31,688 bases of DNA. It comes from Austwickia sp039812465 (GTDB lineage Bacteria; Actinomycetota; Actinomycetes; Actinomycetales; Dermatophilaceae). Positions 16,260 through 24,578 of the stretch are shown one piece after another; positions within the stretch are counted from its first letter, which is position 1; the number at the start of each line of letters is the position of its first letter. The stretch is from NCBI GenBank assembly GCA_039812465.1, contig JBDIAS010000022.1, forward strand, positions 1 through 31,688, in the 5' to 3' direction. The notes under the pieces were generated by a model, which saw only the letters and a program-made list of their open reading frames with translations, did not search any database and was not told the origin of the DNA. The position numbers and the translations under genes are program-made.

Positions 16260-16814
16260 TCAGGACCGACGGAACCGGTCGTACCACTTCGGTTCGACCT
16301 CGCCGATTTCCAGCTCCAGGACCTTGACGTCGCCGAAGACGGCGTAACCCTCCACGACGAGGCGGGGCGCGTCCTCGGGCGCGACGGTGCGCTGCTTCAG
16401 GTCGTGGTCCCCGAAAATCGTGAAGCCGCGCAGGTCCACCTGTACGCCGGGCGGCACGATGAGCTTCAGGTCGCCGAAGACGACGTACGCCTTGACGGTC
16501 ACCGTCTGCGTCTCGAAGCTCGCCTCTCGCAGATCGAGCCGGATGTCCCCGAACACCGGGACCGCCGTCGTCTGCTCCGCGATGGTCCAGTTCCCCTGCC
16601 GCCGCACGTCGCCGAACACCGAGACCATCGACCGCTGCCCGGGCGTGCCGCCGATCCGCATGATGCCGCGGCCCTGCTCGGGGGCGGGCGTCACCTCCTG
16701 CGCGCGAATCACCGGCATCTCGAACTGCGCGGCGCCCGACGTCACCTCCCCGGGGAGGTGGTCCTGCGGCTCGGGGTTCGAGGCGGGCGTGGGACGGTCC
16801 TGATCCGACGACAT
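16260..16814 (-). CDS. LiaF-like (cell-wall-active antibiotic response) protein
   Basis: A 184-residue protein. After a disordered N-terminus (1-60) it has five evenly spaced FGD motifs (about residues 67, 88, 113, 134, 160) in beta-helix-like strands such as SVFGDVRR, VVFGDLKLIVPPGVQV and TIFGDH. This is the pattern of the C-terminal LiaF/DUF2154 'toastrack' fold. LiaF proteins in Firmicutes inhibit a cell-envelope stress kinase; actinobacterial stand-alone forms are mostly uncharacterised. No TM or two-component genes are adjacent. ATG 16814 is used, and a divergent gene starts 58 bp away. Confidence 0.75.
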   Translation of the reverse strand: MSSDQDRPTPASNPEPQDHLPGEVTSGAAQFEMPVIRAQEVTPAPEQGRGIMRIGGTPGQRSMVSVFGDVRRQGNWTIAEQTTAVPVFGDIRLDLREASFETQTVTVKAYVVFGDLKLIVPPGVQVDLRGFTIFGDHDLKQRTVAPEDAPRLVVEGYAVFGDVKVLELEIGEVEPKWYDRFRRS

Positions 16815-16872
16815 GCCTTCACGGTACCGGCCTCGCACCACGAGACGCCGCCCGTGGTGGCACGCTTGGCTC

Positions 16873-17277
16873 ATGAGCGAGATCAGCCCCTCGTACGACG
16901 AGATCGCCGCGGCCCGCGAGTGGTGGGCGGACCTGAGCAGTGACATGCCCGCGGGGGTTCGTGGGCTGTGGTTCGGGATCGCCGACGGCACCGAGGAGGA
17001 ACCGTCCCGGGTCGTCTACGTGGCGGGGACCGCGACCTGCGAACCCGACGACCGCGACGCGGACTGGGCCGCCGAGGAGTACGTGTGGCGCCCGGAAGAG
17101 GAGTTCGTCCTCGACGAGGACGCCGCCCAGCTGCTGGGCGACGACTGGGACCTGGTGGCGTACTACGTGGCCTCGCTGGTGCGCTCCCTGGAGGCCCACG
17201 AGGCGGGTGACATCGAAGGCGTGGCCGTCGGGTTCGAGGGCGGGACCCCCGTGTACGTGTGGCCGGGCCAAGACTGA
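16873..17277 (+). CDS. Conserved-looking acidic protein of unknown function
   Basis: A 134-residue, strongly acidic soluble protein starting MSEISPSYDEIAAAREWWADL and ending GVAVGFEGGTPVYVW. No domain recognised. Third-position GC bias and the absence of a better frame on either strand support it as real. The ribosome site is poor. The 3' end, including the stop, is tandemly duplicated just downstream (see 17253-17308). Confidence 0.65.
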   Translation: MSEISPSYDEIAAAREWWADLSSDMPAGVRGLWFGIADGTEEEPSRVVYVAGTATCEPDDRDADWAAEEYVWRPEEEFVLDEDAAQLLGDDWDLVAYYVASLVRSLEAHEAGDIEGVAVGFEGGTPVYVWPGQD

Positions 17278-17308
17278 GAGGTACGTGTGGCCGCGCCAGG
17301 CCTGAGGT
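17253..17308 (+). repeat. 28-bp tandem duplication of a gene's 3' end
   Basis: Copies at 17253-17280 and 17281-17308 both begin GTACGTGTGGCCG and contain CTGAG. The first encodes YVWPGQD plus stop for the upstream gene. The second would encode YVWPRQA plus stop, but in the neighbouring frame because 28 is not a multiple of three. Confidence 0.8.
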
Positions 17309-17332
17309 CGGGTCGGCGCTGACCGGCGGTCC

Positions 17333-18097
17333 TCAGGCGCAGTAGTCGCAGACCCCGGTCGCCGGAAGGGCCATGTAACAGGTCGGGCAGATGCGGGGCG
17401 CGTCCTCGGTCGGGCGCCGCGCGGGAGTGGCCGGCGGGCGGGTGGGGCGCGACGCGGACTTGCGGACCCGCGTGGAGTCGGCGCCTCCGGGACGGGTGGG
17501 CGACGCGTCGGGCGGCGGAGGCGCGGGACGGTGCGTCTGCGGGGCGGGCAGGCCCCACGCGTCGGCCAGCTCGACCGCGTCGGCCAGCGGCGTGAACAAC
17601 GCCCCGCGGGGGACCCGGTAGCGAGCCCGGGAGCCGCCGCGCCAGCTGTCCCGGATCGCCGACAGGCCGCCGGCAGGGGCGCCGAACTGCTCCCACCGGC
17701 CGCCGACGCCCAGGCTCACCGCGTACAGGTCTGTGCCGGTCCACAGGCACATCGCGCTGCGGCTGCCCTCGAGACCCTCGGCGTAGACGCCGACGGGCGC
17801 GGCCGCGTCGATGAGGAGGTCCAGGGCCGCCAGCGTCGGCTCCCCGAACCGCCCGAGCACCCGGACCGCACGCTCACTGATCACTTCGGCGTCGTAATGC
17901 CGCTCGTGGGCGGCCTGGAGGACGGCGGCGACGCCACCGGCCACTGCCTCGGCCGTGGTCTCGTCCCCGGTTACGGCTTCGTCCTCGGTCACGGTCACGG
18001 TCACGGTCACGGTCACGGTCTCGTCCCCGGTCACGGCCTCGGCACCGACTACGTCCTCGTCCCCGGGGACGTCGTCGCTCGGCGGCGCGTCGCTCAT
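17333..18097 (-). CDS. Zinc-ribbon protein with a Val-Thr repeat
   Basis: A 254-residue protein. The acidic N-terminus contains a (VT)n run (about 28-37) made by a hexanucleotide microsatellite. The middle (about 55-185) is a compact domain without a family I recognise, including SAMCLWTGTDLYAVSLGVGGRWEQ. A basic Pro-rich linker leads to a C-terminal zinc ribbon with CPTCYMALPATGVCDYC (four cysteines as two CxxC pairs). Start ATG 18097. It converges with the acidic protein gene (55 bp between stops). A nucleic-acid or protein-binding role for the ribbon is only a guess. Confidence 0.7.
   Translation of the reverse strand: MSDAPPSDDVPGDEDVVGAEAVTGDETVTVTVTVTVTEDEAVTGDETTAEAVAGGVAAVLQAAHERHYDAEVISERAVRVLGRFGEPTLAALDLLIDAAAPVGVYAEGLEGSRSAMCLWTGTDLYAVSLGVGGRWEQFGAPAGGLSAIRDSWRGGSRARYRVPRGALFTPLADAVELADAWGLPAPQTHRPAPPPPDASPTRPGGADSTRVRKSASRPTRPPATPARRPTEDAPRICPTCYMALPATGVCDYCA
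17987..18016 (-). repeat. Hexanucleotide microsatellite (GGTCAC)5 inside a gene
   Basis: Five perfect GGTCAC units with degenerate flanks encode alternating Val and Thr. Copy-number change would add or remove VT dipeptides without shifting the frame. Confidence 0.9.
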
Positions 18098-18136
18098 GTC
18101 TCTGTCATACCAGGTGCGCTCCCTCCGGGAGGAACC

Positions 18137-18175
18137 GGGAGAGGGGATCCCGCCCGCGGCGACATCCCCTCTCCC
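18137..18175. terminator. Hairpin terminator downstream of sirA
   Basis: A perfect 12-bp stem (GGGAGAGGGGAT at 18137-18148 with ATCCCCTCTCCC at 18164-18175) and a 15-nt loop, 19 bp beyond the sirA stop. There is no T-tract. It should end sirA transcription before the zinc-ribbon gene. Confidence 0.7.
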
Positions 18176-18193
18176 AGTTGGCTCGTCGGGGCT

Positions 18194-19855
18194 TTAGCGG
18201 AGCACGTCCTCCTCCGAGCGGGCGACCCAGGAGCGGAACGTCTCGCCGTCCTCCTTGCCCGCCGCGTACGCCCGCACGAGGCGCTCGATGTAGTCCCCGA
18301 GTTCGGCGGAGGTCACCTTGTGGCCGCGCAGCTTGCGGCCGTAGCCAGCGTCCTCGCCGAGCTGGCCACCGAGGTGCGCCTGGAAGCCCTCGATCTTCTC
18401 GCCGCCCTCGTTGATCAGCTGACCCTTGAACCCGATGTCCGAGACCTGGATCCGGGCGCAGCTGTTGGGGCAGCCGTTGAGGGTGATGGAGACCGGGTGC
18501 TCGAGCTCCACGTCGGCCAGCCGCCGGTCGAGATCGGGCACCAGCTCGACGGCCCGGCCCTTGGTGTTGACGAGGGACAGCTTGCAGTACTCGATGCCCG
18601 TGCAGGCCATCGTGCCGCGGCGCCACAGGCTCGCCCGGGCGTGCAACCCGTGCGGCTGCAGCGCGTCGATCAGCGCGTCCACCTTGTCGGGCGCGACGCC
18701 CAGGATGACCAGCTTCTGGTGCGGCGTGAAGGCCGCCTTCGCGGCGCCCGCCTCGCGCGCCGCCTCCGCGGCGGCCATGAGGATGGTGCCGCTGACCCGC
18801 CCGGCGATCGCGGCGAACCCGACCGCTACCGTGCCGTCCTTCAGCGGGGTGACGCCGATGTAGTCGGACACCACCGTCGGCGGCTGCGCCGCGGGCCCGT
18901 CGAGCAAGGGGCGCTTCAGGTATTCGGTCTCGACGATCTCGCGGAAGCGCGCCGCGCCGATGTCCTGGATCAGGAACTTCAGGCGGGCCTTGTTGCGGAC
19001 CCGGCGGTACCCGTAATCGCGGAAGGCCCTGGTGATCGCGTACCACACCTCCGCGACCTCCTCCAGCGGCACCCACGCGCCGAGGCTCAGCGCCAGGTGC
19101 GGGGCGGTCGACAGTCCGCCACCCACCAACACGTCGAAGCCGGGGCCGTGCTCGGGGTGCACGACGCCGACGAAGCTGACGTCGTTGATCTCCGGGACGG
19201 CGTCCCAGTGCCAGGACACCGAGGACTTGTACTTGCGCGGCAGGTTCGCCAGGGACTCATCCTCGCGCAGGTAGGCCTTGATGGCCTCGATCTGCGGGGT
19301 GGGATCGAGCTGCTCGTCGGGATGCACGCCGGCCAGCGGCGATCCGAGCACGACGCGCGGGCAGTCGCCGCAGGCCTCGCGGGTCCACAGGCCCATCGGC
19401 TCGATGGTCTCCCAGATCGTCGGCACGTCCTCGATGCCGATCCAGTGCATCTGGATGTTGGCGCGGTCGGAGATGTCGGCGGTGTCGCGCGCGTACGTCT
19501 TCGCGACCCGTCCGATGGTCTCCAGCTGGTCGAGGCTGAGCTGCCCACCGTCGACGCGGATGCGCATCATGAAGTACTTGTCCTCGAGCTCCTCATCGCT
19601 CAGGACGCCGGTGTGTGTGCCGTCCAACCCCTGCTTGCGCTGCGTGTACAGGCCCATCCAACGGAACCGACCGTGCAGGTCGTCCGGGGTGATCGCGTCG
19701 AAGCCTGCCGTGGAGTAGTGGTTGAGGATCCGGTCGCGGACGTTGAGCGCCGGGTCGTCCCGCTTGTACTCCTCGTTGTGGTTGAGCGGCTCCTTCTCGC
19801 CGAGGGCCCACTGGCCCTCGGGGCGGGCCTTCGCGCGGGCATCGGTGGCCGTCAT
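18194..19855 (-). CDS. sirA: Ferredoxin-dependent sulfite reductase, SirA/NirA type
   Basis: A 553-residue assimilatory enzyme that reduces sulfite to sulfide using ferredoxin. It has two NiSIR half-domains. Siroheme/[4Fe-4S] ligands are Cys418 and Cys424 (ACTGIEYCKL) and Cys462 and Cys466 (NGCPNSCAR). Tyr70 (GLYTQRKQG) and Cys162 (EACGDCPRVV) occupy the positions of the Tyr69-Cys161 covalent pair of M. tuberculosis NirA, a sulfite reductase, with the same 92-residue spacing. This favours sulfite over nitrite as substrate. ATG 19855 has AGGAGG four bases upstream. No sulfate-activation genes flank it; fprA may provide electrons through ferredoxin. Confidence 0.93.
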   Translation of the reverse strand: MTATDARAKARPEGQWALGEKEPLNHNEEYKRDDPALNVRDRILNHYSTAGFDAITPDDLHGRFRWMGLYTQRKQGLDGTHTGVLSDEELEDKYFMMRIRVDGGQLSLDQLETIGRVAKTYARDTADISDRANIQMHWIGIEDVPTIWETIEPMGLWTREACGDCPRVVLGSPLAGVHPDEQLDPTPQIEAIKAYLREDESLANLPRKYKSSVSWHWDAVPEINDVSFVGVVHPEHGPGFDVLVGGGLSTAPHLALSLGAWVPLEEVAEVWYAITRAFRDYGYRRVRNKARLKFLIQDIGAARFREIVETEYLKRPLLDGPAAQPPTVVSDYIGVTPLKDGTVAVGFAAIAGRVSGTILMAAAEAAREAGAAKAAFTPHQKLVILGVAPDKVDALIDALQPHGLHARASLWRRGTMACTGIEYCKLSLVNTKGRAVELVPDLDRRLADVELEHPVSITLNGCPNSCARIQVSDIGFKGQLINEGGEKIEGFQAHLGGQLGEDAGYGRKLRGHKVTSAELGDYIERLVRAYAAGKEDGETFRSWVARSEEDVLR

Positions 19856-19930
19856 GCATCCTCCTGAGCGTGGGTTTGGGGCGACCGTACGGGAGCGGGG
19901 TGACGACCCGCGCCCATGTCTCAACATTTG

Positions 19931-19958
19931 ATTATGTGACCCATAACGAGGCGTTTGA
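19931..19958 (-). promoter_or_regulatory. Candidate sirA promoter
   Basis: On the minus strand CATAAT (19936-19931) is a good -10 hexamer, preceded by TCAAAC at 16-nt spacing as a weak -35. It lies about 75 bp upstream of the sirA start in an unusually AT-rich patch. TTATG-TGACC-CATAA (19932-19946) is a small inverted repeat overlapping it and could be an operator. Confidence 0.4.
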
Positions 19959-20064
19959 GCATGAGTCCTCGGTCCCGGTCCCGAGCCGCGGCGAACCAAG
20001 CCGCCCACCCGCCGTTGCGATGAACACGCCGATATGGCGGAAATCACGCGGTCATCAAGGCAGG

Positions 20065-21483
20065 ATGGTCGCTGTGAAATCCGTCACCATTGCATCCACT
20101 GACATTGACCGCCTGCACGAGCTGATCGGGCCGGATCGAACGGAGTTGTTGAACGCCTCGCTCAGCGCCGCGATGAAACATCGCAACGGTGCCCGGGTGT
20201 GGCATGTCAACAGCACCGCCACCGGCGGCGGTGTGGCCGAGATGCTGCAGGTCATCCTCGCGTACTGGCGGGCCGCGGGCGTGGACGCCCGCTGGCTCGT
20301 CTTCGAGGGCGACCCGCTGTTCTTTGCCACGACCAAGCGGATCCACAACCTGATCCACGGCATGCCCGGCGACGGCGGGGAGCTCGACCACGCGGAGCGG
20401 GAGAACTTCGAGGCGCTCGCCGCGAAGAACTTCGAGAGCTTCAAGCCGCTCCTCCGCGACGGGGACGTCGTCGTCATCCACGACCCGCAGCCGGCCGGGA
20501 TGATCCCGGCGATCAAGGAGCTGGGCCTGCCGGTCATCTGGCGCTGCCACATCGGGAGGGATCAGCCGAACGAGCTGACCGCCAAGGCGTGGGAGTTCCT
20601 GCACCCCTACATCTCCCTGGCCGACCGCGTCGTGGTGAGCCGTCAGGCGCACATCCCGCCGGGCATCCCGGAAAAGGCCGTGAGCATCGTCCAGCCGTGT
20701 ATCGACCCGTTCGCGCCGAAGAACGCCGACATCAGCGACGTCGATGTCCACCGCGTCCTGGTCCGCATCGGGGTGCTGGACGCGCCGGACGACGACCAGC
20801 CGATCCATTTCCCTCGGCTCGACCAGTCGATCGCCTCGCTCTCCGACGACCTCAAGGCGACCCTGATCGGCGACAAGCTGCCGGTCGGGGCGCCCGTGGT
20901 CGTCCAGGTCTCGCGCTGGGACCGGCTCAAGGACATGATCGGCGTGTTGCGCGGCTTCCTGGACGCCGACCTCCCCGAGGCGGCCCACGTGGCCCTCGTC
21001 GGGCCCGACGTGTCCGGGGTGACGGACGACCCGGAGGGTGCCGAGGTCTTCGCCGAGTGTGAGGCGGCCTACTACGACCTGTCGCCGGAGGAGCGCAAGC
21101 GCGTCCACCTGATCTCGCTGCCCATGACCGACCCCGAGGCCAACGCCCACATGGTCAACGCGCTGCAGCGGCACGCCGCGGTGGTCGCGCAGAAGAGCCT
21201 CTTCGAGGGGTTCGGCCTGACCGTCACCGAGGGCATGTGGAAGAACCGGCCGATGGTCGCGACCGCGGTCGGCGGGATCCAGGACCAGATCACCGACGGC
21301 GTCTCCGGCCTGCTGATCCAGGACCCGACGGACCTGAAGGCGTTCGGCGAGGCCCTGCAGAAGCTGCTCGGGGACCCGGCCTACGCCGCCAAGATCGCTC
21401 AGGCCGGCCGGGACCGGGCGGACCAGCACTTCCTGGGCGACCGCAGCATCCGGCAGTGGATGGAAGTGCTCGTCGCGGTCTAA
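20065..21483 (+). CDS. treT: TreT-like trehalose synthase glycosyltransferase (GT4)
   Basis: A 472-residue GT-B enzyme. The N-terminal domain begins with the family-typical NGARVWHVNSTATGGGVAEML and includes WRCHIGRD. The C-terminal domain has VVQVSRWDRLKD and the EGFGLTVTE motif with the paired glutamates (Glu381/Glu389). TreT-family enzymes make trehalose from a nucleoside-diphosphate glucose and glucose, and related proteins are trehalose phosphorylases, so the exact reaction is uncertain. ATG 20065 is used; GTG 20074 is an alternative. It is divergent from sirA and has its own strong terminator. No other trehalose genes are adjacent. Confidence 0.85.
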   Translation: MVAVKSVTIASTDIDRLHELIGPDRTELLNASLSAAMKHRNGARVWHVNSTATGGGVAEMLQVILAYWRAAGVDARWLVFEGDPLFFATTKRIHNLIHGMPGDGGELDHAERENFEALAAKNFESFKPLLRDGDVVVIHDPQPAGMIPAIKELGLPVIWRCHIGRDQPNELTAKAWEFLHPYISLADRVVVSRQAHIPPGIPEKAVSIVQPCIDPFAPKNADISDVDVHRVLVRIGVLDAPDDDQPIHFPRLDQSIASLSDDLKATLIGDKLPVGAPVVVQVSRWDRLKDMIGVLRGFLDADLPEAAHVALVGPDVSGVTDDPEGAEVFAECEAAYYDLSPEERKRVHLISLPMTDPEANAHMVNALQRHAAVVAQKSLFEGFGLTVTEGMWKNRPMVATAVGGIQDQITDGVSGLLIQDPTDLKAFGEALQKLLGDPAYAAKIAQAGRDRADQHFLGDRSIRQWMEVLVAV

Positions 21484-21536
21484 CGCGCATCTGCTCGCGC
21501 CTCCCGGGGGGCGCTACGTCACCCGGAGAGGCAGGC

Positions 21537-21574
21537 GCGTGAGGGGCCCGTCCGCGCGGACGGGCCCCTCACGC
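21537..21574. terminator. Perfect 38-bp palindrome, bidirectional terminator
   Basis: Arms GCGTGAGGGGCCCGTCCGC (21537-21555) and their exact complement (21556-21574) abut without a spacer. It sits between the convergent treT and SDR genes, 54 bp after the treT stop. Confidence 0.85.
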
Positions 21575-21654
21575 GGTGGATGCAGGGTGGCGGTGGATGC
21601 AGGGTGGCGGTGGTGCAGTTGGCGATGGGTGCAGGGCTGGCGGGTGCAGAGCGG
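21575..21654 (+). repeat. 17-bp minisatellite next to the treT terminator
   Basis: Two perfect copies of GGTGGATGCAGGGTGGC (21575-21591, 21592-21608) are followed by two or three degenerate copies (to about 21654). It begins right at the palindrome's end and stops just before the SDR stop codon. Confidence 0.85.
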
Positions 21655-21661
21655 GGAACGC

Positions 21662-22459
21662 TCAGGCGATGCTGCGGGACGCGCCGTCGATGCCCACGGT
21701 CTGACCGGAGATCGACCGGGCGGCGTCCGAGGACAGGAAGTAGGCCAGCGCGCCGATGTCGTCGGGGTCGACCATGTACTTGAGCGACTGCAAGGCCAAC
21801 GCCTCGGTCGTGGCCTGCTCGAGGCTGACCCCCGCGGCGTCGGCCCGGCCCTGAAGGACGGCCTGGATCCGCGCGCCGTCGACCAGCCCGGGCGCGATCG
21901 CGTTCACCCGGATCCCGTACTCGCCCAGCTCCATCGCCAGCGTCTCCACGAACGCGAGGATGCCGCGCTTCACGACGGCGTACGGCGCCCGGCGCGGATA
22001 CCCGTGCCGCCCGCCCAGCGAGGACAGGAAGACCAGCGCCGCGGAGGAGGACTGCTTCAGGTGCGGGATCGACTCACGGGTGACCAGGAAGTGACCCGTG
22101 AGGTTGACATCCAGGACGCGCTGCCAGTCCTGCGTCGACATGTCCTCGACCAGGCAGGTCGGGCCGGCGATTCCGGCGTTGTTCACGACGATGTCGAGGC
22201 CGCCGAGCTGGTCGGCCGCGTCGGTCACGAACGCCTGGACGGCGGCTTCGTCGGAGACGTCGCAGAGCGCTCCGGTGACGGTGCCGGGCCCGGCCGAGGT
22301 CAGCTCGGTCGTGGTGCGTTCGAGCGCGCCGGCGTCGACGTCGCAGATGTGGACCCGGTCGCCCGCGCGGGCGAACGTGGCGGCGATCGAGCGGCCGATA
22401 CCGCCCGCGCCGGCGGTGACGATCACGCCCCGCGGGGCGTCGGTGGGTGCAGTGGGCAT
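21662..22459 (-). CDS. Short-chain dehydrogenase/reductase
   Basis: A 265-residue classical SDR. The nucleotide-binding motif is TAGAGGIG (15-22, with Ala in place of the usual first Gly) and Asp40 after the second strand predicts NAD(H) preference. NNAG is at 93-96, and the catalytic Asn119, Ser146 or Ser147, Tyr160 and Lys164 (YAVVK) are all present. The C-terminal pattern (DDIGALAYFLSSDAARSISGQTVGIDGA) is that of FabG-like SDRs. The substrate cannot be told. ATG 22459 is preferred to an in-frame GTG at 22468, which has no ribosome site. It is transcribed away from metP. Confidence 0.9.
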   Translation of the reverse strand: MPTAPTDAPRGVIVTAGAGGIGRSIAATFARAGDRVHICDVDAGALERTTTELTSAGPGTVTGALCDVSDEAAVQAFVTDAADQLGGLDIVVNNAGIAGPTCLVEDMSTQDWQRVLDVNLTGHFLVTRESIPHLKQSSSAALVFLSSLGGRHGYPRRAPYAVVKRGILAFVETLAMELGEYGIRVNAIAPGLVDGARIQAVLQGRADAAGVSLEQATTEALALQSLKYMVDPDDIGALAYFLSSDAARSISGQTVGIDGASRSIA

Positions 22460-22517
22460 GGGCCCCACCCTACGGCCGCGGGACGGGGCGCACGCCCGCT
22501 GCGATCGGGGCTCCCGA

Positions 22518-22612
22518 GCCGGCGCGCGGGCTTGACTGCCCGAGCTCCCCGGCCGGTGCGCGGGCTTGACCGCCCGAGCTCCAGAGCCGGTCGGGTGGCG
22601 TGACCGCCCGCC
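22518..22612. repeat. 34-bp tandem repeat upstream of metP
   Basis: Copies at 22518-22551 and 22552-22585 share GCGCGGGCTTGA(C/T) and GCCCGAGCTCC. A third, partial copy (22586-22612) keeps GCCGGT and TGACCGCCCG. It lies in the divergent SDR/metP intergenic region, so it could hold binding sites or be a neutral duplication. Confidence 0.75.
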
Positions 22613-22714
22613 GCCTCGAGGCCCATTCCCGCAGCGCCACTTTCGACCTTGCTGCGACGAAACGTCCCATTATCCCTAGACTCGCCCGGGACATTCACGC
22701 AGGGAGGTTCCCTC

Positions 22715-24409
22715 ATGAGCACTGCCTCGCCGGCCGGAACGCAGGCGGCACCACCGCAACGCGACACCTTCTCGTCACGTCGGGTCTTCATCCTGGCCGC
22801 CATCGGATCCGCGGTCGGGCTCGGCAACATCTGGCGGTTCCCGTACATCGCGTACGAGAACGGCGGCGGGGCGTTCATGATCCCGTACGCCGTGGCGCTG
22901 GTCTTTGCGGGGCTTCCCCTGCTGTTCTTCGACTACGCGATCGGCCACAAGTTCCGCGGCTCGCCGCCGCTGTCCATGAGACGGCTGCATCCCAAGGCGG
23001 AGTGGCTCGGCTGGTGGCACGTCGCGGTGTGCGTGGTGATCTCCACCTATTACGCGGTGATCCTCGCCTGGGCGGCGATGTACGTGTGGTTCTCCCTGAA
23101 CCACAGCTGGGGCGACGACCCCGCCGGCTTCTTCATGGGCGAGTTCCTGCAGGTGTCCGACGAGGTGAGCATGGGCGCCGACGTCGTGCCCGGCGTGCTG
23201 CTGCCGCTGATCGCCGTGTGGCTCGTGCTCATCGTGATCATGGCGCTCGGCGTCAACAAGGGCGTCGGAATGCTGTCGGTGATCTTCATCCCGACCTTGA
23301 TCCTGGCCTTTGGCGTGCTGGTCGTTCAGTCACTGTTCCTGCCCGGCGCGGCGCAGGGTCTCGAGGCGTTCTTCCAGCCGAACTGGGCGGCGCTGCAGGA
23401 CTACAAGGTGTGGATGTCCGCCATAGGGCAGATCTTCTTCTCGCTGTCTGTGGGCTTCGGGATCATGATCACGTACTCCTCGTACGTGGACCGCCGCACC
23501 GACATCACCAACTCCGGATTGGTCGTCGGTTTCGCCAACAGCTCCTTCGAGTTGCTCGCGGGCGTCGGCGTCTTTGCCGCGCTCGGCTTCATGGCTGCTG
23601 CCGCGAACGTGGCCGTGAGCGAGGTGGTCAGCAGCGGGATCGGGTTGGCGTTCATCGCGTTCCCCACGATCATCAACCAGGCCCCGGGCGGCACCCTGCT
23701 GGGCGTGCTGTTCTTCGTCTCGCTGCTGCTCGCGGGCATCACCTCGCTGGTGTCCCTGCTGGAGGTGTGCGTCTCGGCCGTGCGCGAGAAGCTCGGTCTC
23801 GCGCGGGTCCCGGCGACCCTGGTGATCTGCGTGCCGATCGCCGTCGCCAGTTGCTCTTTCTTCGGCACCGCGTCGGGCCTGTACGTGCTCGACACGGTCG
23901 ACGCGTTCGTCAACAGCTTCGGCATCCTCGCGGTGGCGATGATCGCGATGGTGCTCGTCACCTGGCTGTACCGGTCGCTGCCGAGGCTCCGCGACCACCT
24001 GCGCCACCACGGCAACTTCCCGATCGGGATGCTGTGGATGGCGTTGATCGGCGTCATCCTGCCGGTCGCCCTCTTCGTGATGGTGCGCCAGGACCTCGTC
24101 AGCCGGATCGAGGGCGGCTACGAGGGGTATCCGGCGGGCTTCGTGAACCTCTTCGGGTGGGGCATGGCGATCTCGCTGCCGATCATCGCGATCCTGCTGA
24201 GCCTGCTGCCGTGGAACAAAAAGGTGCGCCTCGGCGCCCGGCACACCTACGACCCGGCCAGGGACGACGACACCCTGATCGAGGCCGCAGAGGTCGAGGC
24301 CGCAGAGCGCCGCCACGCCGGGGACTTGGGCCACCGGCGGCCCGCATCCGGCGAGGCGGACGTCACGCGCCACGAACCCGGCGACACGGTGAAGGGGGAC
24401 GACCGATGA
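22715..24409 (+). CDS. metP: Sodium-dependent methionine/alanine transporter, NSS (SNF) family
   Basis: A 564-residue membrane protein with about 12 TM segments. The NSS signature is in TM1: GSAVGLGNIWRFPYIAYENGGGAF, the LeuT-like Na+ and substrate site. A charged cytoplasmic tail follows (about 510-564). The family imports amino acids with Na+. The small MetS-type gene that overlaps its stop (ATGA) identifies it with MetPS of Corynebacterium glutamicum, which imports methionine and alanine. ATG 22715 has AGGGAGG upstream. The homoserine acyltransferase gene 0.6 kb downstream strengthens the methionine link. Confidence 0.9.
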   Translation: MSTASPAGTQAAPPQRDTFSSRRVFILAAIGSAVGLGNIWRFPYIAYENGGGAFMIPYAVALVFAGLPLLFFDYAIGHKFRGSPPLSMRRLHPKAEWLGWWHVAVCVVISTYYAVILAWAAMYVWFSLNHSWGDDPAGFFMGEFLQVSDEVSMGADVVPGVLLPLIAVWLVLIVIMALGVNKGVGMLSVIFIPTLILAFGVLVVQSLFLPGAAQGLEAFFQPNWAALQDYKVWMSAIGQIFFSLSVGFGIMITYSSYVDRRTDITNSGLVVGFANSSFELLAGVGVFAALGFMAAAANVAVSEVVSSGIGLAFIAFPTIINQAPGGTLLGVLFFVSLLLAGITSLVSLLEVCVSAVREKLGLARVPATLVICVPIAVASCSFFGTASGLYVLDTVDAFVNSFGILAVAMIAMVLVTWLYRSLPRLRDHLRHHGNFPIGMLWMALIGVILPVALFVMVRQDLVSRIEGGYEGYPAGFVNLFGWGMAISLPIIAILLSLLPWNKKVRLGARHTYDPARDDDTLIEAAEVEAAERRHAGDLGHRRPASGEADVTRHEPGDTVKGDDR

Positions 24410-24555
24410 GCGGCATCTCGATCCTGATGATGATCCTGTTCATGCTGGTGATCTGGGGGGGCCTGCTCGCGGCGCTGATCAACCTGCTGAGGGCCCCCGA
24501 GACCGAGGCCGCCCGCGCGTTGGACGGCGGGTCGTACGTGGTCGAGCACGAGTAG
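24406..24555 (+). CDS. metS: MetS-type small subunit of the methionine/alanine importer
   Basis: A 49-residue peptide: MSGISILMMILFMLVIWGGL begins one TM (about 5-28), followed by a short tail with a Pro-Glu-Thr-Glu motif. In C. glutamicum the small MetS is required with MetP for methionine uptake. Its ATG overlaps the metP stop as ATGA, so the two are translationally coupled. Confidence 0.88.
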   Translation: MSGISILMMILFMLVIWGGLLAALINLLRAPETEAARALDGGSYVVEHE

Positions 24556-24578
24556 GCGGGTCCCGGCTGCGGGATGGT

